A DNA stretch of 64,000 nt from contig CAVOXF010000003.1 in the NCBI GenBank assembly GCA_963700375.1, forward strand, positions 434,001 to 498,000, given 5' to 3'. Both the position numbers and the translations under genes were made by a program. This document shows positions 34,567 through 44,013 of this stretch, in pieces. The DNA is from JAHEEL01 sp963700375. GTDB taxonomy: Bacteria > Actinomycetota > Acidimicrobiia > Spongiisociales > UBA5794. A model generated the notes under the pieces. That model saw nothing but the letters and a program-made list of their open reading frames with translations. It was not told the DNA's origin and made no database searches. Positions within the stretch are counted from its first letter, which is position 1. Every line of letters begins with the position of its first letter.

Positions 34567-35238
34567 ATGATCATGGTGATCGTTGGGGCGGTCTTCGTTG
34601 CCGGCATCGCGATCATCGCGGGGTTGGTGTCGTGGTTGGGGTGGCTGGGCGGGCTGGCTGAATCCCTCGTGATCTTCGCTCTGTTGTCGGGCATGTATGT
34701 CTGGGTGATCAAGCCGTGGCACATGCGGTGGGGAGCCACCGATCTGGAGGTCGCTCGGTCGATGCCTGGCGATGAACTGATCCCAGGTACCGGGTCCGCC
34801 ACACGCGCGATCACCATCGCTGCGACACCGCTGGAGGTATGGCCGTGACGGGTTCAGATCGGCTACAGCAAGGCCGGGTGGTACAGCTACGACTGGATCG
34901 ACAACGACTCCAAACCGAGCGCCGACCGCATCCTCCCGGAGTGTCAGCATCTCCGAGTCGATGACAAGATCCTGATGATGCCGGACATGGGATTCGTGGT
35001 TGACTCGATCGATCGCGAACGCTCGATCGCAAGCGTGCTGGAACACGGGTCGATGAGTTGGTGCCTTGCCCTGGATCCAGCCGATAATGGCGGGACGAGG
35101 TTGGTGAGTCGGTGGCGACCCAAGTTCGATGTCACGCCTACCACCGCGGTCATGACTGCTCCGGCGGAACCGGGCACGTTCATCACGGAACAGAAGATGT
35201 TGAGGATGATCCGCGATCGGGCCGAGGCGACCTCCGAT
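34567..35238 (+). pseudogene. Membrane-anchored SRPBCC-type protein interrupted by an in-frame TGA
   Basis: One frame encodes an N-terminal membrane part (MIMVIVGAVFVAGIAIIAGL, LVIFALLSGMYVWVIKPWHM) and then GATDLEVARSMPGDELIP and ITIAATPLEVWP. It then meets TGA at 34846-34848 and continues with VQIGYSKAGWYSYDWIDND, GFVVDSIDRER and an RMIRDRAEATSD end. In relatives this junction reads WPWLVQIG, so TGA has replaced Trp and CGG (Arg) Leu. The expected C-terminal stop is also missing and the frame stays open to 35571, antisense to the PAP2 gene. It is therefore decayed, unless read-through occurs. Confidence 0.72.
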
Positions 35239-35318
35239 ACCTCTCCGCCCGTGGAGTGGCAGCCGCTCGACGGCGAGTGGCGGCGAACAAGGGCGGTCCA
35301 GCGGACGCGCCAGTTCCG

Positions 35319-36017
35319 CTACGACCGTCCGATTCCCCCGCGACGGTCGTCGATCCGGTGCATGATCGCGGCGCTGAAGATTGCGATCGCTGCCCCGAGT
35401 GCCGCCCCTGCGGCCACATCCGTCAACCAGTGCGCGCGGAGATACACGCGGCTGAGCGCCATCACGACCACGAATGCGGCGGCAAGCATCTCGAGATTGC
35501 GTCGTTTCGGGCCTGCCCTCACCAACACGATCACCGCAGCGAGAGCGATGGTTGCCGTGGCCACGGAGTGACCGGACGGGAATGACCAGCTCGTCGTCTC
35601 AACGAGCGGGAGCGGGGGGCGGACCCTCATGTATGCATCCTTCACCGGACCGATGAGGACCTGTGAGACAACCATCGCCGACATCCAGGTCGCACAAGCC
35701 TCCCAACGACGGCGCCAGGCAAGCCAGGCAGCCACCCCAATCATGAGCGGCCAGGTAACCCAGACGCTGCCAAGGAAGTTGAGGACCTTCGCGACCGTGA
35801 CCGCCGGGGTCCACTCGGCCGACACCGCCCAGCGATATGCGATGTCGTCGAACGCTTGCACGGCGTCGGCGGATGCGGGAATCGCCAGTGCGAGGAAGAG
35901 CAGCGCACTCAGCATCCACAGGCCGAGTGCGACCCGCCAGGCAAGCGGATGGTCGTGCAGAAGCGGGTCCAGCTGCAGCCGATCGCTGGATCCCGCCGGC
36001 GGTACTTCGGCACTCAT
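35319..36017 (-). CDS. PAP2-family phosphatase, intact catalytic motifs
   Basis: Membrane phosphatase of 232 residues with about five or six helices; relatives dephosphorylate undecaprenyl pyrophosphate, phosphatidate or similar lipids. All three motifs are present: KDAYMRVRPP at residues 126-135, FPSGHS at 146-151 and SRVYLRAHWLTD at 189-200. CGGAGGAAAC precedes the ATG. It is the last gene of the minus-strand envelope cluster that begins at 42637, 130 nt after the flippase-like gene. The lipid substrate is not known. Confidence 0.92.
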   Translation of the reverse strand: MSAEVPPAGSSDRLQLDPLLHDHPLAWRVALGLWMLSALLFLALAIPASADAVQAFDDIAYRWAVSAEWTPAVTVAKVLNFLGSVWVTWPLMIGVAAWLAWRRRWEACATWMSAMVVSQVLIGPVKDAYMRVRPPLPLVETTSWSFPSGHSVATATIALAAVIVLVRAGPKRRNLEMLAAAFVVVMALSRVYLRAHWLTDVAAGAALGAAIAIFSAAIMHRIDDRRGGIGRS

Positions 36018-36147
36018 GTTTCCTCCGCCCTCACGAGGGGCCTCCGACGCTCGTCCGACACCGCCTGCAGTGCGCCCTCCACCGCAGTCTCCTGCGCGTC
36101 ACGCCCCCGCACCCACCCGCGCCACCCCTCTTGGACGGCACGAAATG

Positions 36148-37335
36148 CTAGGACCCGCCTGTCTCGGCGGCGGCCTCCGGTCCATAGTCGTAGGCATCAC
36201 CCGCGAGTTCTGCCCGCTGTTCCTCGCTCATCTTCCAGCTCTTGTTCAAGCGCCAGATCACATACGAGATGAGGCCGAGCGGAATCGGCAGCAAATAGGT
36301 GACGGCCCTGAAGACGAGGATGGCTGCAACAACCTGGGCACTGGTGATGTCATCCAGACCGATGGTCAACACCGCGGCGTATCCGAGTTCGACAACTCCC
36401 ACTCCTCCTGGGGTCAACGGGAGCGCCGAGATCAGCCGTACGAATGCAAACGCTGCGAGGATCGCGATCCAGCTCACCTCTTCCTGCGACACGCCGACAT
36501 GGCGCAGGGCAATGAGCAAGACCAGATAGAGCGAGACATGGCTCAGTAGCGTGGCGAACGTGAGCCACAGCCATCGATGTCGCAGGAGCCCAATGGTATC
36601 GGTGCGGAAGTCAGAGGACCGTTCGCCCCAACCTTCCATCGGCTCCTTTCGGAGGAGCTTGCGCCCCGAATTGACGACGCGCCCCACGCCCTGCCCGATT
36701 GCCCGCGCCAACCGGTCGCTTCGCAGCAGCAGACCGAAGAGCACGACGGCGGAGACCAGAACGATGATTCCGATGGCAGCTGCCGCCACCCGGGCGGGTG
36801 TGAGTTGGCCGTCCAGCGCAAGGAGCGCGAGGGCCAGCACCGGCATGCCGAGTTTCACGAAGTTGTTCCAGATCCCCGTCACAACCGCCGAGCGCCCGAT
36901 GGATCCGATTGTGAATCCCCACGAGGTGAGCATGGCAACCGACACCCCGACTCCGATCACGCCACCGCCGGGCAACGTGTTGGAGACTGCCGTCGAAGCC
37001 TGATTGACCACCGCGGCTTCCCGGAGGCGGAGTCCCGGCAACGCAGCGGTCAGCACAAACCAGTAGGTGATCAGATTCCACAGGCCGAACACCACAAGAG
37101 AACCAAGCTCCAAGCCGGTCATGGCTCGGATCGTGTCGAATACATCCCCATAGTCGGCGATGAGCGGCATCACGCCGAGGAAGATTCCGGCGACGATCGC
37201 AATCGAGATCAGTGCCTGGACGATCCGCTTCCACGGAAGACCTCCGAGCTTGTCATCCCGACTGGATGCAGCGCCCGGTGTGTCCGCCGCTCCATCACCC
37301 TCGGCGCTCGAATCTGATGTGCTCCCGCCGGTCAC
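36148..37335 (-). CDS. Lysylphosphatidylglycerol-synthase-type flippase-like membrane protein (UPF0104)
   Basis: A 395-residue polytopic membrane protein of the UPF0104/AglD/MprF-flippase superfamily, thought to flip lipids or glycolipids. About eight hydrophobic segments follow a polar N-terminal ~35 residues. The hallmark LPLTPGGVGVVELGYAAVL lies near residues 313-331. No catalytic aminoacyl-transferase domain is attached, so it is the transport half only. Its ATG overlaps the stop of the lipoprotein gene (ATGA), and PAP2 follows downstream. Confidence 0.88.
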   Translation of the reverse strand: MTGGSTSDSSAEGDGAADTPGAASSRDDKLGGLPWKRIVQALISIAIVAGIFLGVMPLIADYGDVFDTIRAMTGLELGSLVVFGLWNLITYWFVLTAALPGLRLREAAVVNQASTAVSNTLPGGGVIGVGVSVAMLTSWGFTIGSIGRSAVVTGIWNNFVKLGMPVLALALLALDGQLTPARVAAAAIGIIVLVSAVVLFGLLLRSDRLARAIGQGVGRVVNSGRKLLRKEPMEGWGERSSDFRTDTIGLLRHRWLWLTFATLLSHVSLYLVLLIALRHVGVSQEEVSWIAILAAFAFVRLISALPLTPGGVGVVELGYAAVLTIGLDDITSAQVVAAILVFRAVTYLLPIPLGLISYVIWRLNKSWKMSEEQRAELAGDAYDYGPEAAAETGGS

Positions 37336-38183
37336 TCAAGACCCCCAAGGCCTGCCTGGCGAGCAAGCTCGTAGATCTCCTCCATCGGGTACATCCCGAT
37401 GGCGCGAGCCACGTCGGTCTTCACAGACTGCGCCCCCTCACCCTCGGCATCGATGTCATATCGGATGCAGCCACCCTCGAAGGTGTAGAACCAACGAGCC
37501 TTGTACACCGGTTCATCGATGTCACCTTCCAACGCTGCGAGTGCCGCATCAAGGTCAAGACCGGAATCCTCATCGTCGCCAACGCGACGCAGACTCACGG
37601 TCTCGGTGTCCACCTCGACGTCGTCGACGATGATCGCCGGTGTTCCGGCGGCATGAGCGGACGATATCTTCTCCGAGATCGGCCGATCCGACTCATCGAG
37701 CGCCGCGGTGACATGGCGCCCTTTGACCGACTCACTCATGAGGTGGGCAACGACTGCCGTGGCATAGTTGTGATGGCGGTTCGCGACCGGAATGACCACG
37801 ATCGGAAAGTCGGCGCTGTCTTCCAGAACCTCGATGGAGAGGGTCACATCTCCTTCGTCCGATGTGACCTCGGTTGCCGCCCCGATATCACACGACGGCA
37901 GCAGTGTCACTCGCAGAAACTCCATACCCATTCGATCCGAATCGAGCGTGAAGTACGCTTGGCCGCTGCGCGCTTGCACGTGCTCGAATGCCCACCCCGG
38001 CCGCAGCGCGTCGACGCACGGAATGTATTCGGTACCCGGGACGGCCTGGGCGGTGAGGATGACGCTGGTCCCAAATTCCTGGGACGGACCGTTGCACTCC
38101 ACGATCCTCCGACCCAATTCCTGGTTCGCACACCCCGCCGAGATCAGTGCAAGGATGCAAGCTGTGACCACAAGACGTCGCAT
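37332..38183 (-). CDS. Predicted lipoprotein of the envelope cluster
   Basis: Not recognised. A 283-residue protein with a lipoprotein signal: positive start MRR, a hydrophobic core VVTACILALISAG and lipobox ISAGC (Cys18). The mature part is acidic, with cysteines and the motif ARWFYTFEGGCIRYDIDAEG near residues 224-243, and no membrane helix. The ATG at 38183 overlaps the stop of the PAP2-kinase gene by one base (TGATG), and its stop overlaps the flippase start. Translational coupling to two membrane enzymes suggests an external partner protein. Confidence 0.8.
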   Translation of the reverse strand: MRRLVVTACILALISAGCANQELGRRIVECNGPSQEFGTSVILTAQAVPGTEYIPCVDALRPGWAFEHVQARSGQAYFTLDSDRMGMEFLRVTLLPSCDIGAATEVTSDEGDVTLSIEVLEDSADFPIVVIPVANRHHNYATAVVAHLMSESVKGRHVTAALDESDRPISEKISSAHAAGTPAIIVDDVEVDTETVSLRRVGDDEDSGLDLDAALAALEGDIDEPVYKARWFYTFEGGCIRYDIDAEGEGAQSVKTDVARAIGMYPMEEIYELARQAGLGGLE

Positions 38184-39925
38184 CAGATGAATCCCTGACC
38201 TCGAATGTTGTCGATGATGAACGAGATGAGGATCAGGATTCCGATGACCGTAACCACCGCCATCGCGATCCGGCGGTGCGACCACCGTTGAATCAGGATC
38301 CGTTCCCGCGGCGGCGCCAAATCCCGGAAGGTCTGAACGAGATCGATCCGTTTGTCCTTTCGGACGGTGCGCAACATGCTGCGCGACTGTGAAGGGACGC
38401 TCACGCTTCGCGTCGCTGCAAATGCTTCCGCCACGTCGTCCGGCGAGAAGAACTGAAGGGCCCTGTTGTAGACCCGCTCGGGGTCGGAGCTCAGGGCGAG
38501 CACGAGCATCATGTTGGCGAGATCGATGGCCTGGCGCCATGGCGTTGGACGCACCTGACCGAAAGCGACGTCGATCAACACCACATGCCCGTCGCGCACC
38601 ATGATGTTGGCCGGTTTGACGTCGCGGTGAGCGAGTCCGGCGTCCCACAGATTCCGGATCACCTCCAACCCTTCGTCGATCTGAGCGTCGGTGAGTTCCA
38701 CATCACTGATCTCTAGGGCGCCATCAAGGAACTCGGTGACGATCAGATACTCGCGCTCGGGGGTGATCTCAACAATGCCGTACGGGAGCGCACAGGGAAT
38801 GCCCGAATCGCGCATGACGCGCATCATGTAGTCCTCGTACTCGACAAGGCGTCGAACCGACGTGAACCGGACCTCATCCTCCAGCGTCCCATACACCACC
38901 GTGCGCCCCCACTTGTACCAGCGGTCCGCTCGGAGATGGCTCTGTGCATAGAGCTTTGCGAAGACCATCATCGCCTCGGGCGAGTCTGGATCGCGGCGAA
39001 CGTTCATCTGAAGCGGAGTCGATCCGGCACTTCCCGCAAGACCGACATACCCCAAGTACGTCACCTCGAGACCGAGCTGATCCTGAACCGCCTGCTTGAT
39101 GGCCTCTCCGCGCTTGCCGCTCACATCGAGGTGCGCTGACTTCCCGTGCGAATACGCGACTGGGAACACCGAGTCGGGCACGAACAACTTGAAGACGACC
39201 ACCGTTGCTGCGATCGAGAACATGGCGCCAACGACCGCGTCCGATGGATGGTCGACACCGAGATAGATCCGAGCGAAGACCTCGACAAAGAGCAGCACCC
39301 CGCTCAGAACGAACCACCGATTGCGCCACTTGCCCTTCGGTATGAGGGAGTAGCCGACTACTCCCAGCGTGGCTGCCAGCGAGGCCAGCGGCGCGGACGG
39401 ATGCGAATACCCCTCCCACGAAACAAGGATCTCAACCAGCGGACGAGGGCGTGCGACGGCCGCCGCCATCCCGGTGGACACCAAGTCGACGGTGAGGAAG
39501 ACCGCCATCGCCGCGACGAGGTGGCGCCACCGCCGGTAGAAGACCAGAGCGAGAATGATCCCCCACCGCAGCACGCGGATGACGACATCCGTTGTGAGCA
39601 GGTTGAATCCCTTGAGCACCGCGGTGGCGGCGTCCGTCCGCATATCCTCCAACCGGAGCAGCACTCGCATGTCTTGTCGCGTCCACCAATCCGGCGACCC
39701 GGCGAGGGCGAAGAGCAAGATCCAGACGACAAGACCCGAGAGCGCGACCAAAGCCCAGAAGGTGCCCGTGCCTCTGAACTCGCGGGGAAGCGGTTCCTTC
39801 TCGCCCGAGGGTCTTCTCCGGCGTCCCGTGAACCTCACGCCGCCGATCTTCACGACGCGGCGTTCTCCGATCTGTCCGAGGTCAGAGCGTGGAGCGGCAG
39901 CACCGCTGGCAGCGGCACCGACCAT
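38183..39925 (-). CDS. Fusion of a degenerate PAP2-like membrane domain with a kinase-like domain
   Basis: A 580-residue protein. Residues ~55-250 are a PAP2-like membrane domain: the first motif keeps ARPRPL (158-163) and the third FARIYLGVDHPSD (217-229), but the second reads HPSAPLAS where PSGH is expected, so the catalytic His is missing. Residues ~300-500 resemble a RIO/APH-type protein kinase: LAHRDVKPANIMV at 431-443 and VLIDVAFGQ at 449-457 keep catalytic and metal-binding Asp residues. A C-terminal helix (VVTVIGILILISFII) follows. It is probably cytoplasmic kinase plus membrane sensor or carrier. Substrate unknown. Confidence 0.8.
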   Translation of the reverse strand: MVGAAASGAAAPRSDLGQIGERRVVKIGGVRFTGRRRRPSGEKEPLPREFRGTGTFWALVALSGLVVWILLFALAGSPDWWTRQDMRVLLRLEDMRTDAATAVLKGFNLLTTDVVIRVLRWGIILALVFYRRWRHLVAAMAVFLTVDLVSTGMAAAVARPRPLVEILVSWEGYSHPSAPLASLAATLGVVGYSLIPKGKWRNRWFVLSGVLLFVEVFARIYLGVDHPSDAVVGAMFSIAATVVVFKLFVPDSVFPVAYSHGKSAHLDVSGKRGEAIKQAVQDQLGLEVTYLGYVGLAGSAGSTPLQMNVRRDPDSPEAMMVFAKLYAQSHLRADRWYKWGRTVVYGTLEDEVRFTSVRRLVEYEDYMMRVMRDSGIPCALPYGIVEITPEREYLIVTEFLDGALEISDVELTDAQIDEGLEVIRNLWDAGLAHRDVKPANIMVRDGHVVLIDVAFGQVRPTPWRQAIDLANMMLVLALSSDPERVYNRALQFFSPDDVAEAFAATRSVSVPSQSRSMLRTVRKDKRIDLVQTFRDLAPPRERILIQRWSHRRIAMAVVTVIGILILISFIIDNIRGQGFI

Positions 39926-40159
39926 GTCACGCGCGTCAGATTCAGAAGAGATGGTGCCTCCTCGGGTCGATCCTACCTTCGTATTCTCCGGCGGCTCAGA
40001 ACTGTCATCGGCAACCCATCGAGCGCCTCGTCGACTCGACAGTGGCGTGCCTGGCAGCTCGCTGACGCCCGGGGTGGGAGCAAAGAGCGCGGGGCCACCC
40101 GCGAGTGCAGGTGCGTCTGGTCGCGCCGACTGGAAGTTGGTGTTGGTGTCGACCCTCGC

Positions 40160-42637
40160 TCACAGGCGGCCACTGCGGTTCAGCCAGACCAGGGCAAGCC
40201 AACCGGGAAGGATCGGCAGCCAGAAGGTCATCAGCCTGAACAGCAGCACGGCTGCGAACGCTGTCGATGCATCCACGCCGACAACGGTGTACCCCGCGAT
40301 CAGCGCAGCCTCGGTGGCACCGACCCCGCCGGGTGTCGGCGCAGCGGTTGCTACCGCGGCTCCGGCCAGATAGACGACGGCAGCGGTCGCGACCGATACA
40401 TCCACCCCGAACGCGTTCAGCGAGGCGACCATTGCGATCGTGTAGCTCACGGTGATGATCGCCGACCCAGCGAACAGCGCCAGTAGTTTCGTGGGTGTCT
40501 TGGCGATCGCCGCGATCGCCGAAGCCCCAGCGCGCAGGGCGGGCAGGAGGTACTTCGTCAGGAGCTTGCGTCCCGCGGGCAGGACCATGATGAGTCCCGA
40601 CACCAGGATGAGTGCCGTGACGACGACCACTGTGGTCCCCACATCCGGGACCGGCAGGTCGACATCTTGTGACGCGACGAGGCCGGCCAACACGAGAAGT
40701 GAGATGTGGACCAACAGACCGGCGACCGTGTTCAACCCGACTGCCGAAGCGGCCATCGGCAGTGTGAGGTCTTGCTTCTGGAGGAATCGCACGTTGGTAG
40801 CCATTCCTCCAACCTTGGCGGGCGTCACTCGGTTGGAGAACGACGAGGCAACCTGCGCCATCGTGACGGACCAAAACGGGAGTCGGACGGGAACTGCCCC
40901 CACCATGCCCAGGCCCGCCCCGAGATACGTCGACGCTGACATCACGGCAACGACCGCCACCCAGCCGAGGTGTGCTGTGCGAAGCTCGTCGAGGAATTTC
41001 GTTGCAGCCGTCAATTGAGGAATCAGCACGTAGAGAGCGATGGCAACGCTCGCAAGGACGAACAGCGTCCTGGGCTTCACCCGCTCGATTCGCTCGTAGG
41101 TGACCTCGGCACCAGCCGCGGCGGCAGCGATCGAGCGGAGCTTCGTGTACCCATCGGACTTTCCGAGTTCGCTTCGGGTCGCCGAGCTGAGGGCAAGCGG
41201 CTGGATCCACGGCAGTGCTTCAGAGATGCCCTCCTCGCCTACCACACTCAGAGCTGCCGCAACGGCCCTCTCGGCGCCTACCGCCACCGTCGTCGATGCG
41301 AGGAGCTGCGCGTAGTCGCGCGCCAACAGCGACTCGCCGGCAGCCAACTCGGCGGATCCGAGGCCGGTGATCCACGGTACGTCGTCCTCGGCGATGAACA
41401 CATTCGCCAATCGCAAGTCCCGGTGGGCGATCGCAGCGTCATGCAGCGTGACTACCAGGCGCCAGACATCAGCGAGCATGCCGTCGGTGATCTCCCCCGG
41501 ATCGAAGTCATCGAGCGACCGGCCCTCGAGCTTGCGGTAGGCGAGGAGCATGCCGTCGCTACCAACCTCGGCGACCGTCACGAGGTGAGGCGTCCGGATC
41601 CCGCGAGCGCTCGATGCGAGTGACAGGAAGGCCTCGTGTTCCACGGATCGCCGCAGCGAAGAGAACGGCCGCCGGTCTCCGGCCCTCCGGAGCCGAAGCA
41701 TGCGGTAGGCGCGCGACATGAGGTCGGCGGCCCGGTTGTCCGAGTCGAGCGTCTTGACGAACAGCGCGTCCCCATCGGACGTTGTCACATACCAGGGAAT
41801 CGACCCGATGGCATCCATAGGCGCTCGCACCACCTCGGCCACAGAGATACGATCACGCCCTAGGGCGAGGCCAACTTCCGTCGCGGTCGCAGCCCGATCT
41901 CGGGTCTTCAGGATGAGCGCCACCAAGGCACCGGCAAGGATCCCGATTCCGACGTCGAAGGGGAGAGTCAGCACTGACGTCGATGCGCCCAAGAACGTCA
42001 ACGAGGCTGCAGCCACCACCAATCCCACCGTCCACGGACGCAACTTCGGTCCGATCCACACGCTGCCCACGGTCAGCACCGCCACCACCGCCGCCAGGCC
42101 GCCATTTCCGAGTCCGTCACTCAGCGTGGTTTCGATGGCGTTCTCGAGCGCGTCGGAGGTCGCGAATGCCAGCACGGCCCGACTCCCCAGCGCCCCGAGC
42201 AGCAACGCCGCAAGCGCCGCCAGGTTGATCATGATCCAGCGGCGGAACTTCCTCCGGTACAGCAGAAAGAGATTGGTACCGATCATCGCGATGAAGATGA
42301 AGAGAACGATCACTGCCTGGATGCCGTTCGCCAGCCAGTCGGGCCACGCTTGCTGGATCGTCGCGAAGTCCTCCCTCATCCCGAGCAATGCGTTGTCGAA
42401 GACCAGCAGCAGCACCATTCCGAGCAGCACGAGCAGCAGACCGACCAGAGTGCGGAGTACGTAGACAGTCGAGCGCACCAGGTGTGGCCTCGGCTCACCG
42501 GTTCCACCCTTGGGGTCGGGCGCGGGCAGTGTGTCACGGAGCGCCGCTCGAAGTTGCTGGCTCATTGATTGCGACTGCGCCGGCTCGTTCACATCGATCC
42601 GCTCTGACAAGGACGTGCCTCTCCGTCGAAAGAGCAT
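40160..42637 (-). CDS. Membrane protein with pseudokinase-like and flippase-like domains
   Basis: An 825-residue protein. Residues ~55-245 hold about seven hydrophobic segments. Residues ~260-500 are kinase-like, with Lys in LFVKTL (~295) and IAHRDLRLANVFI at 403-415, but the metal-binding DFG is replaced by ITGLG near 423-427. Residues ~520-825 are a UPF0104/AglD-type flippase domain: RVTPAKVGGMATNVRFLQ and PTPGGVGATEAALIAGYTVV. The combination of flippase plus degenerate kinase is unusual. ATG 42637 is used; TTG 42610 has a better ribosome site (GGAGAGG). Intact paralogue domains sit in the neighbouring genes. Confidence 0.8.
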   Translation of the reverse strand: MLFRRRGTSLSERIDVNEPAQSQSMSQQLRAALRDTLPAPDPKGGTGEPRPHLVRSTVYVLRTLVGLLLVLLGMVLLLVFDNALLGMREDFATIQQAWPDWLANGIQAVIVLFIFIAMIGTNLFLLYRRKFRRWIMINLAALAALLLGALGSRAVLAFATSDALENAIETTLSDGLGNGGLAAVVAVLTVGSVWIGPKLRPWTVGLVVAAASLTFLGASTSVLTLPFDVGIGILAGALVALILKTRDRAATATEVGLALGRDRISVAEVVRAPMDAIGSIPWYVTTSDGDALFVKTLDSDNRAADLMSRAYRMLRLRRAGDRRPFSSLRRSVEHEAFLSLASSARGIRTPHLVTVAEVGSDGMLLAYRKLEGRSLDDFDPGEITDGMLADVWRLVVTLHDAAIAHRDLRLANVFIAEDDVPWITGLGSAELAAGESLLARDYAQLLASTTVAVGAERAVAAALSVVGEEGISEALPWIQPLALSSATRSELGKSDGYTKLRSIAAAAAGAEVTYERIERVKPRTLFVLASVAIALYVLIPQLTAATKFLDELRTAHLGWVAVVAVMSASTYLGAGLGMVGAVPVRLPFWSVTMAQVASSFSNRVTPAKVGGMATNVRFLQKQDLTLPMAASAVGLNTVAGLLVHISLLVLAGLVASQDVDLPVPDVGTTVVVVTALILVSGLIMVLPAGRKLLTKYLLPALRAGASAIAAIAKTPTKLLALFAGSAIITVSYTIAMVASLNAFGVDVSVATAAVVYLAGAAVATAAPTPGGVGATEAALIAGYTVVGVDASTAFAAVLLFRLMTFWLPILPGWLALVWLNRSGRL

Positions 42638-42844
42638 ATCCGAGTCGTCCCTGCGCTGGTGCCCGGGCGGCGGTGGGGCCCTTGCGCTGCTACTTCCGCG
42701 CTATCGCATAGTGGAGCGTTATGAACTCCGACCTTCTGAGGAGGAAGCGGTGCTCGGTCTTCAAGTCGGCGTGGTCAACGAATACGTCGATTCCTTCCCC
42801 GAATGATGCAGGCTGGAGGGTTGTGCGTTCCCGTCCCTGGTGGT

Positions 42845-43498
42845 CTATGGGGCGGTTGTCGGTGGCGGGCGGTAGGCGTCCTCGGGGTGAGCGGGGAGGG
42901 AATCGCAACCCAGCGCATAGTTGACCGTCTCTTTCAATTCGTCGGGAATCCAGGGCGTATCGGCGAACACTCCGCGGGCGGCCGTCGCATCGAGCTTGGT
43001 CTGGAATTCTGCGCACACCTGATTATCTGCAGCGAGCGCGGCCCGATAGGCGGCCATCTCGGGGCTCTCCGAGAGTTCGTACCAATCCGCCGCGGTACCG
43101 GCGCGGACGGCAAGCTCAGCGATCGGCAGTTCTCGGAAATAGAGCCGGTGGAGATCGGCGATCTGTTCGGGCGGATCGATGGCTTTGGCGGCCTCCAGCG
43201 CCTCACCCTGTATCTCTACGAGCCGTTCGAGAGCGACGTGCAAATCTTGCGGGGTGAAGTCGGTGAGCTGCAACCCCTGATCGGCGAACCCGAGATGCGA
43301 CCCCTGACCCGCAATGAGTACCAGCCCTTGTGGACTTGCGACAAGCTTCTCATAGTGCGCGACACCTTGGTCAAAGATGACGTTGATGCGTTCAACGTAC
43401 TCGGCCAAGGACATCTCGCCGCCGCCGCATCCAACGAGCAAGAACGTGACCCCGAGCGCGAGTGGAATGAACCGCCTGATCCAGGCACCTCCGTGCAT
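42845..43498 (-). CDS. Predicted lipoprotein, helical
   Basis: Not recognised. A 217-residue product from ATG 43498 with signal IRRFIPLALGVTFLLVGC (lipobox LVGC) and a Glu/Ala-rich helical mature part (LAEYVERINVIFDQGVAHYE, LERLVEIQGEALEAAKAI) that may be coiled. The frame is open upstream to TTG 43957, but that upstream part belongs to a different, membrane-type sequence, so a fusion by loss of a stop is possible. Function unknown. Confidence 0.7.
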   Translation of the reverse strand: MHGGAWIRRFIPLALGVTFLLVGCGGGEMSLAEYVERINVIFDQGVAHYEKLVASPQGLVLIAGQGSHLGFADQGLQLTDFTPQDLHVALERLVEIQGEALEAAKAIDPPEQIADLHRLYFRELPIAELAVRAGTAADWYELSESPEMAAYRAALAADNQVCAEFQTKLDATAARGVFADTPWIPDELKETVNYALGCDSLPAHPEDAYRPPPTTAP

Positions 43499-43692
43499 GG
43501 GACCGCCACACAGTCCGGCCGAACCCAGATCGCATTCTCGCCCGCCCGGGCCGGCTACCGATAGAGGCTCATTGCTCTGGCGACTCCGCAGCCGCAGCTG
43601 CAGCCCACTCCCGAGCCGCGGCAGAAGGGCAGTGCGAAGCCCTCGGCGACATGGGTGGACGGCAGTTGACCGCGGATTCCACGAGCGCCGAG

Positions 43693-43957
43693 CCCGGCAC
43701 CACTCCAGGAGTCGGACGAAGCAGCAGACATCTTCAAGAACTCCAAGAGTGGGAAACACGCCCCAGGACACCCAATACGTCAACGTGTTCTTGCAGTAGC
43801 CGAGGTCACGGTCCCAGATGAACAGGGGAATCGCGGTATGCCGGAACGGTACGGAGGCAACCAGAGCGAGGAGGAACCCCCACCGGTACCCGACGAGCAT
43901 CCCGATGCTGCCCGAGATCTGGAGGGGTACCCAGAAGATCGCGTCCGACGAGTGCAA
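43693..43957 (-). pseudogene. Possible remnant of a small membrane protein
   Basis: The minus-strand frame shows coherent membrane-type sequence (SDAIFWVPLQISGSIGMLVG, RWGFLLALVASVPFRHTAIP, LTYWVSWGVFPTLGVLEDV) and then, after about 90 residues, becomes low-complexity Arg-rich sequence that runs into the lipoprotein gene without a stop. It looks like a gene that lost its 3' end. It follows the 44014 gene in the same direction, and the family is not recognised. Confidence 0.4.
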
Positions 43958-44013
43958 CCAGCCGGGTAGCGATTGTCACTTCCACGGCTTCTCCTCCCAG
44001 TCTCTGGCGATAG

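Noticed and set aside
42711..42806. Possible 31-codon plus-strand ORF before the lipoprotein gene
   Set aside because: GTG start without a ribosome site, and no conservation can be judged.
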